Assembly (NCBI RefSeq): GCF_003947415.1
Contig: NZ_QHKL01000001.1
Location: forward strand, 248,001-312,000
Origin: Amycolatopsis sp. WAC 01376
GTDB taxonomy: Bacteria > Actinomycetota > Actinomycetes > Mycobacteriales > Pseudonocardiaceae
Length of the DNA stretch: 64,000 nucleotides
Direction: 5' to 3'
Positions 45,360 through 54,887 of this stretch are shown in pieces. The notes below the pieces were generated by a model. The model did not search any database, was not told where the DNA came from, and was given only the letters and a program-made list of their open reading frames with translations. The first letter of the stretch is position 1, and each line of letters starts with the position of its first letter. The translations under genes and the position numbers were made by a program.

Positions 45360-46331
45360 CTAGTCCAGCCAACCCGCGGCTTCGGCGGCCCAGTAGGTGA
45401 GGATCATGTCCGCGCCCGCACGGCGGATCGAGGTCAGCACCTCGAGGATCGTGCGCTCGCGCTCCAGCCAGCCGTTCGCCGCGGCGGCCTCGACCATCGC
45501 GTACTCGCCCGAGATGTTGTACGCCGCCAGCGGAACCGGCGACGCCTCGGCGGCCGCCCTGATGACGTCCAAATAGGACAGCGCGGGTTTGACCATGATC
45601 ATGTCGGCGCCCTCGGCGATGTCCAGCTCGATCTCGCGCAGCGCTTCACGCACGTTGCCAGGATCCTGCTGGTACGTCTTCCGATCGCCCTTCAGCTGCG
45701 AGTCGACGGCCTCACGGAAGGGGCCGTAGAACGCGCTGGCGAACTTCGCCGAGTAGGCGAGGATGCCGGTGTCCGTGCGCCCGGCGCGGTCGAGCGCGGC
45801 ACGGATGACGCCGACCTGGCCGTCCATCATGCCGCTGGGCCCGAGCAGATGCGCGCCCGCTTCCGCCTGCGCCAGCCCCATTTCCGCGTACAGGCGCAAG
45901 GTCGCGTCGTTGTCGACACCGCCGTCGGCGTCGAGGACGCCGCAGTGGCCGTGGTCGGTGAACTCGTCGAGACACGTGTCCGCCATCAGGACCGTCGAGT
46001 CACCGAGTTCGGCCTTCAGGTCACGCAGGGCGACGTTGAGGATGCCGTTCGGGTCGATCGCGCCGGACCCCTCGGCGTCCCGCGTCTTCGGGATGCCGAA
46101 CAGCATCAGGCCGCCGACCCCGGCGTTGACCGCGTCGACGGCGGCTTTGCGCAGCGTGTCACGGGTGTGCTGGACGACCCCTGGCATGCTCGCGATCGGG
46201 CGGGGCGTGTCGATGCCCTCGGCCACGAACATCGGGAGGATCAGCTGGCGCGGCCGCAGCGTCGTCTCGCCCACCAGCCTGCGCATGGCCGGAGTGGTAC
46301 GGAGCCTGCGGGGACGATGTTCGGGAAACAC
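45360..46331 (-). CDS. hemB: Delta-aminolevulinic acid dehydratase
   Basis: 323 residues, makes porphobilinogen. Metal site [13 protein letters not shown], and the two active lysines in [17 protein letters not shown] and [13 protein letters not shown]. Start GTG at 46331 ([14 protein letters not shown]) matches the family; the ATG at 46286 would remove the conserved arm. First gene of a four-gene operon; divergent from the Nramp-like gene. Confidence 0.95.
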   Translation of the reverse strand: MFPEHRPRRLRTTPAMRRLVGETTLRPRQLILPMFVAEGIDTPRPIASMPGVVQHTRDTLRKAAVDAVNAGVGGLMLFGIPKTRDAEGSGAIDPNGILNVALRDLKAELGDSTVLMADTCLDEFTDHGHCGVLDADGGVDNDATLRLYAEMGLAQAEAGAHLLGPSGMMDGQVGVIRAALDRAGRTDTGILAYSAKFASAFYGPFREAVDSQLKGDRKTYQQDPGNVREALREIELDIAEGADMIMVKPALSYLDVIRAAAEASPVPLAAYNISGEYAMVEAAAANGWLERERTILEVLTSIRRAGADMILTYWAAEAAGWLD

Positions 46332-46470
46332 CCTTACGACGGTACTCCCGCACGCGCGAGACGCGGTCCGCAGCCTCACTGGGCCGCACGGGCGCACCTT
46401 TCCTAAGGGACGGTAAAGAGTCGAGTTTGTCCGATTCCACCGCGGTGTGACGTGGGTTACCTTCCACGTC

Positions 46471-47757
46471 ATGTCGAGTTCAACGGTGACCGACCAACTG
46501 GAAGAACCGCCCGTCGGCTGGCGCGCACGGCTGCGCCAGGTCGGGCCAGGGATCATGGCCGCGGCGACCGGGGTCGGCGCGGGCGACCTCGTCGCGACGA
46601 TGGTGGCCGGATCGCGCTTCGGGTACACGCTGCTGTGGGCGGTACTCGTCGGCACGATCTTCAAACTCGCGCTGGCCGAAGCCGTCGGCCGCTGGCATCT
46701 GACGTCGGGCCGGACGATCCTGGCCGGCTGGCGGACGCTGGGCATGTGGGCGCTGATCTACTTCGGGATCTACGCGGTGATCTGGGGGTTCGTCTACGGC
46801 GCGACCGCGATGTCCGCGTCGGGCCTGCCGCTGAACGCGCTCTTCCCCGCGCTTTCGGTGCGGTACTGGGCGATGATCTGCGGCCTGCTCGGCTTCGCGC
46901 TGGTGTGGTTCGGGCGCTACGCGATCATCGAGAAACTGATGACGGTCCTGGTCGGCGTCATGTTCGTGACCGTGGTCGGGACCGCGATCCTCGTCGTGCC
47001 GAACTTCGCCGAACTGTTCAGGGGCGCCGTCCCGACCCTGCCCGACGGCTCGCTCGTCTACGTCCTCGGCCTGGTCGGCGGCGTCGGCGGCACGATCACC
47101 ATGGCGGCGTACGGCTACTGGACGCTCGCGAAGGGCTGGCGTTCGGCGAAGTGGCTGTCGATGATGCGGACCGACAACGCGGTCGGCTACATCATGACCG
47201 GGGTCTTCGTGATCGCGATGCTGATCGTCGGCGCGGAACTGCTGGTCGGCCAGAAGATCATCTCGGGCGACAAGGGCCTGCTGTTCCTCGGTGACACCCT
47301 CGCGGCGGATTACGGGCAGTGGGCGCGGATCCCGTTCCTCATCGGCTTCTTCGCGGTCTCGTTCACGTCGGTGATCGGCGTCTGGCACGGCGTGAGCCTG
47401 CTCTTCGCGGACTGGTGGCGCATTCTGCGGCTGCCCGCGGACACAACGGAAAGCGTTGAGGCGTATGAGAAAAAGGCCGGAGAGCGCAGCGTCGCGTACC
47501 GCGGATACGTGCTGTGGCTGACCTTCCCGCCGATGGCGTTGCTGTTCCTGGACCAGCCCTTCCAGCTCACCGTGATCTACGGCGTGCTGGGCGCGTTGTT
47601 CATGCCGTTCCTGGCGGCGACCTTGCTGGTGTTGCTGAACACCTCACGGGTGCCGCGGGAAGGACGATCGCGGTGGCTGTCGAACGGGCTGCTGGGCATC
47701 TGCCTGGCGATGTTCGCGTACCTGGCGTACACGGAGGTCGTGAAGTTCTTCAGCTGA
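46471..47757 (+). CDS. Nramp-family transporter, atypical metal site
   Basis: 428 residues, about eleven helices. [28 protein letters not shown] at the first helix and [18 protein letters not shown] at the sixth align with the Nramp fold. The canonical metal motifs DPGN (helix 1) and MPH (helix 6) are replaced by TGVGAGD and TMAAYGYW, so manganese/iron transport cannot be assumed; Nramp-related magnesium-type transporters also deviate here. ATG 46471 chosen; an upstream in-frame ATG at 46447 precedes it. Confidence 0.8.
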   Translation: MSSSTVTDQLEEPPVGWRARLRQVGPGIMAAATGVGAGDLVATMVAGSRFGYTLLWAVLVGTIFKLALAEAVGRWHLTSGRTILAGWRTLGMWALIYFGIYAVIWGFVYGATAMSASGLPLNALFPALSVRYWAMICGLLGFALVWFGRYAIIEKLMTVLVGVMFVTVVGTAILVVPNFAELFRGAVPTLPDGSLVYVLGLVGGVGGTITMAAYGYWTLAKGWRSAKWLSMMRTDNAVGYIMTGVFVIAMLIVGAELLVGQKIISGDKGLLFLGDTLAADYGQWARIPFLIGFFAVSFTSVIGVWHGVSLLFADWWRILRLPADTTESVEAYEKKAGERSVAYRGYVLWLTFPPMALLFLDQPFQLTVIYGVLGALFMPFLAATLLVLLNTSRVPREGRSRWLSNGLLGICLAMFAYLAYTEVVKFFS

Positions 47758-47791
47758 GGTGACCGCCCGACGCCGGTGGCTCTCCGGTGCG

Positions 47792-47838
47792 CCCAATGTG
47801 GCATTGGGGACGCTGAGCGTCCCCAATGCCACATTGGG
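47792..47838. repeat. 47-bp perfect palindrome within a longer imperfect one
   Basis: Arms 47792-47814 and 47816-47838 (23 bp, core aatgtggcattggggacgct) around one base. Outer sequences ccggtggctctccggtgc (from 47773) and gcaccctgggagccaccgg (to about 47860) extend it imperfectly to nearly 90 bp. Lies 35 bp after the Nramp-like gene. Confidence 0.85.
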
Positions 47839-47887
47839 AGCACCCTGGGAGCCACCGGCACCGCGGCGAAGTTTCACTGAAGATCGA

Positions 47888-47928
47888 AAAAGCCCTCTTC
47901 CCACGCGAAACGTGGGAAGAGGGCTTTT
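47888..47928. terminator. Bidirectional terminator, Nramp-like gene / hemD
   Basis: aaaagccctcttcccacg (47888-47905) pairs perfectly with cgtgggaagagggctttt (47911-47928), loop cgaaa. A/T tracts on both sides make a good intrinsic terminator in both directions between the converging genes. Confidence 0.9.
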
Positions 47929-47938
47929 CAACGAACGA

Positions 47939-49471
47939 TCAGGAGCGGCGGGCCCGCTTCGCCTTGCGAGGCGGCGGGAGCGCACCTTCGGCGCGGAGCC
48001 GCGCGGCGTGCTCGGCGAGCGCGTCGACCAGGTGCGGGACGTCGGCCTTCTCGGGCTGGACGTCGACCCGCAGCCCGAACTCCACGGCGGTTTCCGCGGT
48101 CTTCGGGCCGATGCACACGACCAGCGTGCGGGTGTGCGGCTTGCCGGCGATGCCGACGAGGTTCCGCACGGTCGAGGACGAGGTGAAGCAGACCGCGTCG
48201 AAACCGCCGGTCTTGATCATCTCGCGCGTCTCGGCTGGCGGCGGCGCGGCGCGCACGGTGCGGTACGCGGTCACGTCGTCGATCTCCCAGCCGCGTTCGC
48301 GCAGGCCTGCCGACAGGGTTTCGGTGGCGATGTCCGCCCGCGGCAGCAGCACGCGGTCGACGGGGTCGAGGACGTCGTCGTACGGCGGGAACTCGGCGAG
48401 GAGGCCTTCCGAGGACTGCTCACCTTCCGGGATCAGCTCGGGGATGATGCCGAAGGAGCGGACCTTCGCGGCGGTCGATTCGCCGACGCAGGCGATCTTC
48501 ACGCCGGAGAAGGCGCGGGCGTCGAGCCCGAACTCCTCGAACTTCTCCCACACCGCGCGGACGGCGTTGGTCGAGGTGAAGACGATCCACTGGTAGCGGC
48601 CGTCGACGAGACCCTTGACCGAACGCTCCATCTGAGCGGGGCTGCGCGGCGGCTCGACCGAGATGGTCGGGACCTCGTGCGAGGTGGCGCCGTGGCCGCG
48701 AAGCCGCTCCGCCATCTCACCGGCCTGCTCCTTGGTGCGCGGCACCAGGACCTTCCAGCCGTACAGCGCGCGCGACTCCCACCACGACAGCTTCGAGCGC
48801 TGGCCGACGGCCTGGCCGATGGTCACGATGAGCGGGCCGACGAGCTCGCCCGCTTCGTTCGCGACGGTGGCCAGCGTGGTGTCCAGGGTGCGCTGGGTGT
48901 TGATGGTGCCGTTGGACGTCACCGCGACCGGGGTGGTCGGCGCCAGCCCGTGCTCGGTCAGCGCGGACGCGGCCTCGGCGAGGTGCGCCGACGTCGCGTG
49001 CAGCACGATCGGGCCGGGAGTGGCGGCCAGTGCGGCCCAGTCGACGTCACCGCGGACGTCGACCTCGGTGTGCGTCCCGCCGAGCGCGACACCGGCGTAC
49101 GCCGGGACGGCCGCGCCGGGCGAAACGCCGGGGATGATGTCGAAGACGGCGCTGGTCCGGGAAACGGCCTGCACCTCGGCGACGACGGCGGGCTGGGTCA
49201 GCGGGTCACCGGCGATCAGCCGGAGCACCAGCCGTCCGGCCTTGGCCTCGTTCACCAGGTCCTTGGCGACCTCGGTGGCCTCGCCGACGGCGGGGCGCAC
49301 TTCGGCGCCCTCGGCGGCGAAGGCCAGGACGCCCGAAGGGACGTCCGGGTCGGTCACCACGACCTCGGCCTTGGCGAGCAGCTCCTGAGCGCGGACGGTC
49401 AGCAGACCGGCGTCACCGGGGCCCGAGCCCACGAAGGCGACTCGCCCGGTGGTCTTACGCGCGGGGGTCAT
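47939..49471 (-). CDS. hemD: Fused uroporphyrinogen-III C-methyltransferase / synthase
   Basis: 510 residues. Residues 1-~245 are a SUMT-like methylase (VAFVGSGPGDAGLLTVRAQELL, VLRLIAGDPL, IPGVSPGAAVPAY); residues ~255-500 are HemD (KVLVPRTKEQAGEMAERL, FTSTNAVRAVWEKF, CVGESTAAKVRSFG, FTSSSTVRNLVG). HemD closes hydroxymethylbilane to uroporphyrinogen III; whether the methylase half is active for sirohaem/B12 is not visible. ATG 49471 follows agaggagat. Final Arg/Lys tail KAKRARRS. Last gene of the rex-hem operon. Confidence 0.93.
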   Translation of the reverse strand: MTPARKTTGRVAFVGSGPGDAGLLTVRAQELLAKAEVVVTDPDVPSGVLAFAAEGAEVRPAVGEATEVAKDLVNEAKAGRLVLRLIAGDPLTQPAVVAEVQAVSRTSAVFDIIPGVSPGAAVPAYAGVALGGTHTEVDVRGDVDWAALAATPGPIVLHATSAHLAEAASALTEHGLAPTTPVAVTSNGTINTQRTLDTTLATVANEAGELVGPLIVTIGQAVGQRSKLSWWESRALYGWKVLVPRTKEQAGEMAERLRGHGATSHEVPTISVEPPRSPAQMERSVKGLVDGRYQWIVFTSTNAVRAVWEKFEEFGLDARAFSGVKIACVGESTAAKVRSFGIIPELIPEGEQSSEGLLAEFPPYDDVLDPVDRVLLPRADIATETLSAGLRERGWEIDDVTAYRTVRAAPPPAETREMIKTGGFDAVCFTSSSTVRNLVGIAGKPHTRTLVVCIGPKTAETAVEFGLRVDVQPEKADVPHLVDALAEHAARLRAEGALPPPRKAKRARRS

Positions 49472-49531
49472 CTGTGCGATCTCCTCTTGAGCGGCCGCAG
49501 TCGAGCGCGGCCCTACCTTCAACGTTCTGAC

Positions 49532-50479
49532 TCACTTGGCGGGGCCGGACAGTGCGCCGGCCCCCAGGTCGAGCAGTTCGGCGGCCAGTGTCCGGCCGAG
49601 TTGTTCGGCTTGATGCTTGTCGGCGAGCGCGGAAGCGCGCACCATGTCGACCGCTTTCCCGTCCTCTTCGACGGCGGCGGTGCCCCGCAGCGAGATCCGC
49701 TCGACGACCCGCCCTTCGGCGTCCAGGTCTTCGACGATCTCCGCCAGCGCTCCGACCGGTGCGCTGCACCCGGCTTCCAGCGCCGCGAGCAACGCCCGCT
49801 CGGCGGTCGCCACGGCGCGGGTGCCTTCATCGTCCACTGTGGACCCGAGCAGGTGCTCGATGTCCACGTCACCGGTCCGGCACTCCACCGCCAGCGCACC
49901 CTGCGCGGGGGCGGGCAGCATCTGGATCGGGTCGAGGGTCTCGGTGATCTCCTCCGCCCGGCCGATCCTGGCCAGTCCGGCACGCGCCAGGACGACGGCG
50001 TCGAGCTCTCCGTCGCTCACCTTGCGCATGCGGGTGTCGATATTGCCTCGGATCGGCACGATTTCCAAACCGAGACCGAGCGCGCGCAGTTGCGCGGTGC
50101 GCCTCGGCGAGCCGGTGCCGACGGTCGAACCCGGCGGCAGCTCGCCCAAAGTCAGCCCGTCACGGGCGATCAGCGCGTCACGCGGGTCCTCGCGGGGCGG
50201 CACGGCGGCGAGCGTGATGCCCGGCTCCGGCTTCGTCGGGAGGTCCTTGTACGAGTGCACGATGACGTCGACTTCCTCGCGCAGCAAGGCCTCGCGCAGC
50301 GCGGAAGTGAAGACGCCGACCCCGATCGTCGGGATCGGCGCGGACGACTTGTCCCCGGGCGTCGTCACGGTGACGAGCTCGACCTCGGCGCCGGTGGCGC
50401 GCAGCGCGTCGGCGATGGTGCCGGTCTGCGCGAGGGCGAGTTTGCTGCCGCGCGTCCCGATGCGGATGACTCTGCTCAC
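49532..50479 (-). CDS. hemC: Hydroxymethylbilane synthase
   Basis: 315 residues. [16 protein letters not shown] at the start, [32 protein letters not shown] and the dipyrromethane-binding cysteine in [14 protein letters not shown] start overlaps the hemA stop by four bases. Confidence 0.97.
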   Translation of the reverse strand: MSRVIRIGTRGSKLALAQTGTIADALRATGAEVELVTVTTPGDKSSAPIPTIGVGVFTSALREALLREEVDVIVHSYKDLPTKPEPGITLAAVPPREDPRDALIARDGLTLGELPPGSTVGTGSPRRTAQLRALGLGLEIVPIRGNIDTRMRKVSDGELDAVVLARAGLARIGRAEEITETLDPIQMLPAPAQGALAVECRTGDVDIEHLLGSTVDDEGTRAVATAERALLAALEAGCSAPVGALAEIVEDLDAEGRVVERISLRGTAAVEEDGKAVDMVRASALADKHQAEQLGRTLAAELLDLGAGALSGPAK

Positions 50480-51858
50480 TGATGATCACTCGTCCTTTTC
50501 GCGGTGCGGCGCGCGAGCTCGTTTCCCGAAGGCGGGATCGGACCGCGCTCGCCACCGCCACCCTTTGGTGCAGTAGGACTCGCCACCGCGGCGGGCGCCT
50601 GCGGGTCGAGGCAGAACAGCTCGCGCAGCGCGTTGGCGTAATCGGTGTCGGCCGTCTCGGCGGCCAGCTGCTTGACCCGCACCGTCGGCGCGTGGAGCAG
50701 CTTGTCGACCACGCGGCGGACCGTGCGGCCGACCTCCTCGCGGACCCCGGCTTCGAGGTCCGGCAGGCGGTTGTCCAGCCGCAGCAGTTCGGCGTCGACC
50801 ACCTCGGCCGCCCGGCGCCGCAGCGCCGTCACGGTCGGGGTGACCTCGGCGCTGCGCTGTCCGGCGAGGTACTCGCGCACCTCGTCGAGCACGATGCCGG
50901 TGGCCTTCGCGGTCTGCCGTTCGGTGGTCGGGGTGCCCGCTTCACGCATGCGGCGCTGGATGGTTTCGAGGTCGACCACGGTGACGTCGGCCAGCTCGGC
51001 GACCTCGTGCTCGACGTCACGCGGGAGGCCGAGGTCGCAGACGACCAGCGGGCGCCCGGCGCGGGCGGGCACGTGCGCGGTGGTGAACACCGCGGCCTGC
51101 GCGCCGGTGCAGCAGACGACGACGTCCGCCTCGGCGACCGCGTCCGCGATCCCGCTCATCTGGACGGCCGTCGCGGGCACTCCCTGCTCGACGCTCGCGG
51201 CGGCGAGACGGGCGGCCCGTGCTTCGGTGCGGTTGGCGATGGTGATCTCGCCGATCCCGGTTTTACGCAGGTGGGAGGCGGTGAGCGCGCCCATCGAACC
51301 GGCGCCGATGATCAGCGCGTGCTTGCCCGCGATGTCCCCGGCCGCGGCCAGCGCCTCGGAGACGACCGACGCGCCCAGCTGATCCAGGCCCGTTTCACTG
51401 TGCACACGTTTGCCGACGCGCAGCGTGGTCTGGATCAGTTCGTGCAGCGTGCGGCCGACGGTGCCCGCCTCGCGCGCGGTGGCGTAGGAGGACCGGATCT
51501 GGCCGAGGATCTGCGTCTCGCCGACGACCATCGAGTCCAGGCCGGAGGTGACCGAGAACAGGTGCTCGATCGCGGCGCCCGCGTAGTGCACGTACAGCGA
51601 GTCGTAGAGGTCCGCGGGCTGCATCCCGGCCTGTCGGGCGAGCACGTCGGAAACGTCGTTCAGACCGCCGTGGAAGGTCTCGACGACCGCGTAGACCTCG
51701 ATGCGGTTGCAGGTCGAGACGAGGATCGCCTCACTGACGTGTTCGGCCTGCTGCAGTTCGTGGAGCACCTTGGTCACGTCGGTCGCGGGGACCGCGACAC
51801 GCTCCAGGGTGTTCAGCTCGGCACTGCGGTGCGAGAGCCCGACCGCCAACACGCTCAT
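50476..51858 (-). CDS. hemA: Glutamyl-tRNA reductase
   Basis: 460 residues, first enzyme of C5 haem synthesis. [19 protein letters not shown], catalytic cysteine in [32 protein letters not shown] and NADPH loop [18 protein letters not shown] one base after the rex stop. As part of the rex transcript it should fall under Rex control. Confidence 0.97.
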   Translation of the reverse strand: MSVLAVGLSHRSAELNTLERVAVPATDVTKVLHELQQAEHVSEAILVSTCNRIEVYAVVETFHGGLNDVSDVLARQAGMQPADLYDSLYVHYAGAAIEHLFSVTSGLDSMVVGETQILGQIRSSYATAREAGTVGRTLHELIQTTLRVGKRVHSETGLDQLGASVVSEALAAAGDIAGKHALIIGAGSMGALTASHLRKTGIGEITIANRTEARAARLAAASVEQGVPATAVQMSGIADAVAEADVVVCCTGAQAAVFTTAHVPARAGRPLVVCDLGLPRDVEHEVAELADVTVVDLETIQRRMREAGTPTTERQTAKATGIVLDEVREYLAGQRSAEVTPTVTALRRRAAEVVDAELLRLDNRLPDLEAGVREEVGRTVRRVVDKLLHAPTVRVKQLAAETADTDYANALRELFCLDPQAPAAVASPTAPKGGGGERGPIPPSGNELARRTAKRTSDHQ

Positions 51859-51859
51859 T

Positions 51860-52720
51860 TCAGCGCACCACCATTCCGTTGCCGTGGCCGTTCACGCTGC
51901 CATTCTCGGCGCCCCCGGGGCCACCGTCGCCTCCGCCGTTGCCGTTAGCGGCGAGATCGGCGCGGCGAGCGACGTGGAACGACAGGATCTGCAGTTCGAC
52001 CGCGAGATCCACCTTGCGCACCTCGATATGTGCCGGAACCTGCAGCACCACCGGGGCGAAATTCAGGATGCACTGCACGCCACCTGCGACAAGACGGTCG
52101 CAGACCGACTGCGCGGCGGTGGGCGGAGTGGCGATGACGCCGATGGAGATCTGCCGTTCGGCGCAGACTTTGGGGATCTCGTCGAGATGCGAGACCGGGA
52201 GGCCGCCGACCGGCACGCCGACCAGATCCGGGTCGAGGTCGAACAGCGCCTCGACCGGGAAACCGCGGCCGGGGAACCCGCCGTAGTTGGCCAGCGCGTG
52301 CCCGAGGTTACCGATACCGACCACGGCGACCTTGTGCTTGCGGGTCAGGCCGAGGATCCGCTCGATCTGGCTGACCAGCACCTGCACGTCGTAGCCGACG
52401 CCGCGAGTGCCGTACGAGCCCAGGTACGACAGGTCCTTCCGCAGTTTCGCGGAGTTGACGCCCGCGGCCTGCGAGAGTTCCTCGCTGGAGATCGTCGTCG
52501 CGCCCTGCTCGGCCAATCCGGAGAGGACACGGAGGTAGACGGCGAGGCGGGCGACGGCGGCCTCGGGGATCGACTTCGCGCGAACGGCTTCCGGTTCGGC
52601 GGCGGCCTCGACGGCGGGCATCTCCGCGGTGGGCGCGTTGTCGGCGTCCGGTGTCACCCGGGTGCGCCGGCCTCGTTGCGACACCACGCTTGTCCGCTCC
52701 TCTGGTCCTGCTGACGACAT
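51860..52720 (-). CDS. rex: Redox-sensing transcriptional repressor Rex
   Basis: 286 residues from ATG 52720; GTG 52687 is a second candidate. Winged helix with [42 protein letters not shown], then a Rossmann domain with [19 protein letters not shown] for NAD(H), and the swapped C-terminal helix. Ends in a Gly/Asn-rich tail. Rex leaves DNA when NADH rises. Heads rex-hemA-hemC-hemD, as in Streptomyces, with an operator at 52816-52833. Confidence 0.95.
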   Translation of the reverse strand: MSSAGPEERTSVVSQRGRRTRVTPDADNAPTAEMPAVEAAAEPEAVRAKSIPEAAVARLAVYLRVLSGLAEQGATTISSEELSQAAGVNSAKLRKDLSYLGSYGTRGVGYDVQVLVSQIERILGLTRKHKVAVVGIGNLGHALANYGGFPGRGFPVEALFDLDPDLVGVPVGGLPVSHLDEIPKVCAERQISIGVIATPPTAAQSVCDRLVAGGVQCILNFAPVVLQVPAHIEVRKVDLAVELQILSFHVARRADLAANGNGGGDGGPGGAENGSVNGHGNGMVVR

Positions 52721-52815
52721 GAATCGCCTGAACCTGGAAACCGGCTCTTGACCCGCCGCGCTGAGTCCGGTTCGATGCCGGGCGCTTTCGGAGGCGACGT
52801 ATCTACGGTAGCCAC

Positions 52816-52833
52816 TTGTGAACGCAGGCACAA
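52816..52833 (-). promoter_or_regulatory. Rex operator of rex-hemACD
   Basis: TTGTGAA-CGCA-GGCACAA: the left half is perfect and the right half (consensus TTCACAA) has two mismatches. About 95 bp before the rex ATG, as expected for autoregulation. Confidence 0.75.
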
Positions 52834-52978
52834 AGTCACAGGTCGCAGCTGTGTCTCAGATCGCGCGCTGACGGAAACGTCCCGCAGGGCGCAGACCCGG
52901 GTCAACTCACGTCGACCAGGATGGCGCCCTGCAAAACGCTCCCGTGGCCTTCGGCCAAAAGAGGCGCGCGAGGTGAAG

Positions 52979-53010
52979 TCTCCGTCGGGCGCAGAGCGCC
53001 CTTTGGGAGA
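52979..53010 (-). terminator. Terminator of the sulfite-oxidase-like gene
   Basis: Stem tctcc/ggaga enclosing gggcgc-aga-gcgccc (52987-53001), 37 bp past the stop codon at 53047. Confidence 0.6.
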
Positions 53011-53046
53011 CCCGTTGTGGTCACCGACCTGCGCATCGGCATTCCG

Positions 53047-54609
53047 TCAGCGCGCGTTAACAGACACCGTGTGCCAGCCGGTGGCCCCGTCCGGGACCGT
53101 TCCGGCGAGCTCCTGCGTCTGCGTGTAGCCCGACTGGTCCGTCGCCCGGACGGCGATCTCGTGCTGACCGGCGGGGACCTGGACCTCGGTCCACCACATC
53201 CGCCAGGTGTCCTTCGACGTCTCGGCCGACAGGACGGCCTCCTGCCACGGCCCCTGGTCGACCCGGACCTCGACCTTCGCGACGCCGGTGTGCTGCGCCC
53301 ACGCGATCCCGGACACCACGACCTTGCCCGCGTTCACCGCCGAGCCGGGCGCGTCGATCCGCGACTGCGTCTTCACCGGCGCTTCCTTGGCCCAGCCTCG
53401 GCCGAGCCAGTACGCCTGCCGCTCGTCCCAGGTGGTGATCTCCAGCTCGGTCACCCATTTCGTGGCGGACACGTAGCCGTACAGCCCGGGGATCACGATC
53501 CGCGCGGGGAAGCCGTGCTCGATCGGGAGCGGTTCGCCGTCCATGCCGAGGGCGAGCATCGCGCCACGTCGCGGATCGAGGGCGGCTTCGATCGGGGTTC
53601 CGCAGGTCCAGCCGTCGACGCTGGTCGCGAACATCTGCTCGGCGCCGGGTTTGACGCCCGCTTCGTTCAGCAGGTCTCGCAGGTCGATGCCGATCCAGCG
53701 GGCGTTGGAGATGTACGGGCCGCCGACCTCGTTCGAGACGCAGCAGAGGGTGACGTCGCGTTCGATCAGCGGCCGCGAGCGAAGGTCTTCATACCTATAG
53801 GTGACTTCGCGATCGACCATCCCGCGGATCTGCAGGCTCCAGTCCTCGGTGCGGACCTGCGGGACGACCAGCGCCGTGTCGATCCGATAGAAATCCTTCG
53901 AAGGAGTGAGATACGGCGGGGTGCCGAGCTTCGCGAAGTCCGCGTCGGGCGGGATCGGCGGCGCCGTCCTCGCGGCGACGAGCCTGCCGACGGCGGCACG
54001 CGACTCTTCCGCGTTCTTCCTGGTCCCGACGAGCTGGCCGGTCAGCGCGGCGACCCCGGCCCCGGCCGCGACGGAAGCGCCGGTGATCAGCACCTTCCGC
54101 CGGTCCGGCCCCTCGCCCTCGCGGACGTCGAACAGCACGGCAGGCAGGAAGAACCGGTGCAACCACGTGAACACGACGAGCCCGGCGGCCACGGCGGCCA
54201 CGGGCGCCAGCAGCGCGATCTGCCCGAGGTCGGTGCGCACGAAGACGGCGGCGACGCCCGCCGCGCCGAGCAGGCCGACGAGCACCTGACCCGGCAGCGG
54301 CTTGCGGCGCGAGAGCTGCCCGGCGAGCAGCGCGAACAGCACCAGCACCACGGCAAGGCCGATCTTGAGGACGGGCTTGTCCCAGGTCTCCAGCGTCTGT
54401 TCGGCCCAGGCGACCACCGCGTGCGGACTGTGGTCGATGACGAAGTTCGCGACGGCGACGAACGGCGAAGCCGTGTACCCGACGAAGCCCGCCACGAGGT
54501 GTCCGACGCCGAGGGCGGCCGCCAGTGACAGGAGCCCGGTCAGTGCGGCTTGCGGGAAGCTGAGCCTGCGTTCGTCGTCCACGTCTCCATCTTCGTCAGC
54601 GATAGGCAC
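53047..54609 (-). CDS. Membrane-anchored molybdopterin oxidoreductase, sulfite oxidase family
   Basis: 520 residues. Five hydrophobic segments in the first ~190 residues, then an outer-face molybdopterin domain (about 230-400) with the Mo-ligand cysteine in DVTLCCVSNEVGGPYI (C289 or C290) and ARWIGIDLRDLL. The C-terminal ~110 residues are an immunoglobulin-like dimer domain. Relatives oxidise sulfite or act like YedY; electron acceptor unknown, and no haem motif or partner cytochrome is adjacent. GTG start. Confidence 0.88.
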   Translation of the reverse strand: MPIADEDGDVDDERRLSFPQAALTGLLSLAAALGVGHLVAGFVGYTASPFVAVANFVIDHSPHAVVAWAEQTLETWDKPVLKIGLAVVLVLFALLAGQLSRRKPLPGQVLVGLLGAAGVAAVFVRTDLGQIALLAPVAAVAAGLVVFTWLHRFFLPAVLFDVREGEGPDRRKVLITGASVAAGAGVAALTGQLVGTRKNAEESRAAVGRLVAARTAPPIPPDADFAKLGTPPYLTPSKDFYRIDTALVVPQVRTEDWSLQIRGMVDREVTYRYEDLRSRPLIERDVTLCCVSNEVGGPYISNARWIGIDLRDLLNEAGVKPGAEQMFATSVDGWTCGTPIEAALDPRRGAMLALGMDGEPLPIEHGFPARIVIPGLYGYVSATKWVTELEITTWDERQAYWLGRGWAKEAPVKTQSRIDAPGSAVNAGKVVVSGIAWAQHTGVAKVEVRVDQGPWQEAVLSAETSKDTWRMWWTEVQVPAGQHEIAVRATDQSGYTQTQELAGTVPDGATGWHTVSVNAR

Positions 54610-54640
54610 GGAGGTGGGCCGATCGCCCCTTACGAGACTG

Positions 54641-54877
54641 TTACGCCAGTGCCTTCCGGAGCCTGTCCTCTTCGACCCGCCAGTAGCCGTGCTCGGCGTC
54701 GTCGATCAGGATCACCGGCACGCGGTCGCCGTATTCGGCCCGCCATTCGGGGTCGCTGTCGACGTCCTGCGCCGACCACGCGACGCCCAGTTCGCCGCAG
54801 ATCCGCTCGATGTCCTGTTCCGCGACCTCGCACAGGTGGCAACCCGTGCGGGTCATGACGGTCACGTGGTGGGCCAT
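54641..54877 (-). CDS. Glutaredoxin-like protein
   Basis: 78 residues, thioredoxin fold with C-H-L-C active site (MTRTGCHLCEVAEQDI) and the cis-Pro RVPVILID. Similar to DUF836/glutaredoxin-like Rv0508 which lies beside hemA in mycobacteria. ATG start, weak binding site. Confidence 0.88.
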   Translation of the reverse strand: MAHHVTVMTRTGCHLCEVAEQDIERICGELGVAWSAQDVDSDPEWRAEYGDRVPVILIDDAEHGYWRVEEDRLRKALA

Positions 54878-54887
54878 GACCCCATCT

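Larger units (their letters stand above)
52721..53046. other. rex promoter region
   Basis: 326 bp between rex and the converging-side sulfite-oxidase gene (both minus strand). Contains the Rex operator at 52816-52833 and the hairpin at 52979-53010. No small gene found. Confidence 0.7.

Noticed and set aside
47759..50482. 907-codon plus-strand frame opposite hemD and hemC
   Set aside because: Antisense shadow; starts inside a palindrome and has no motif, while hemD and hemC are unmistakable.
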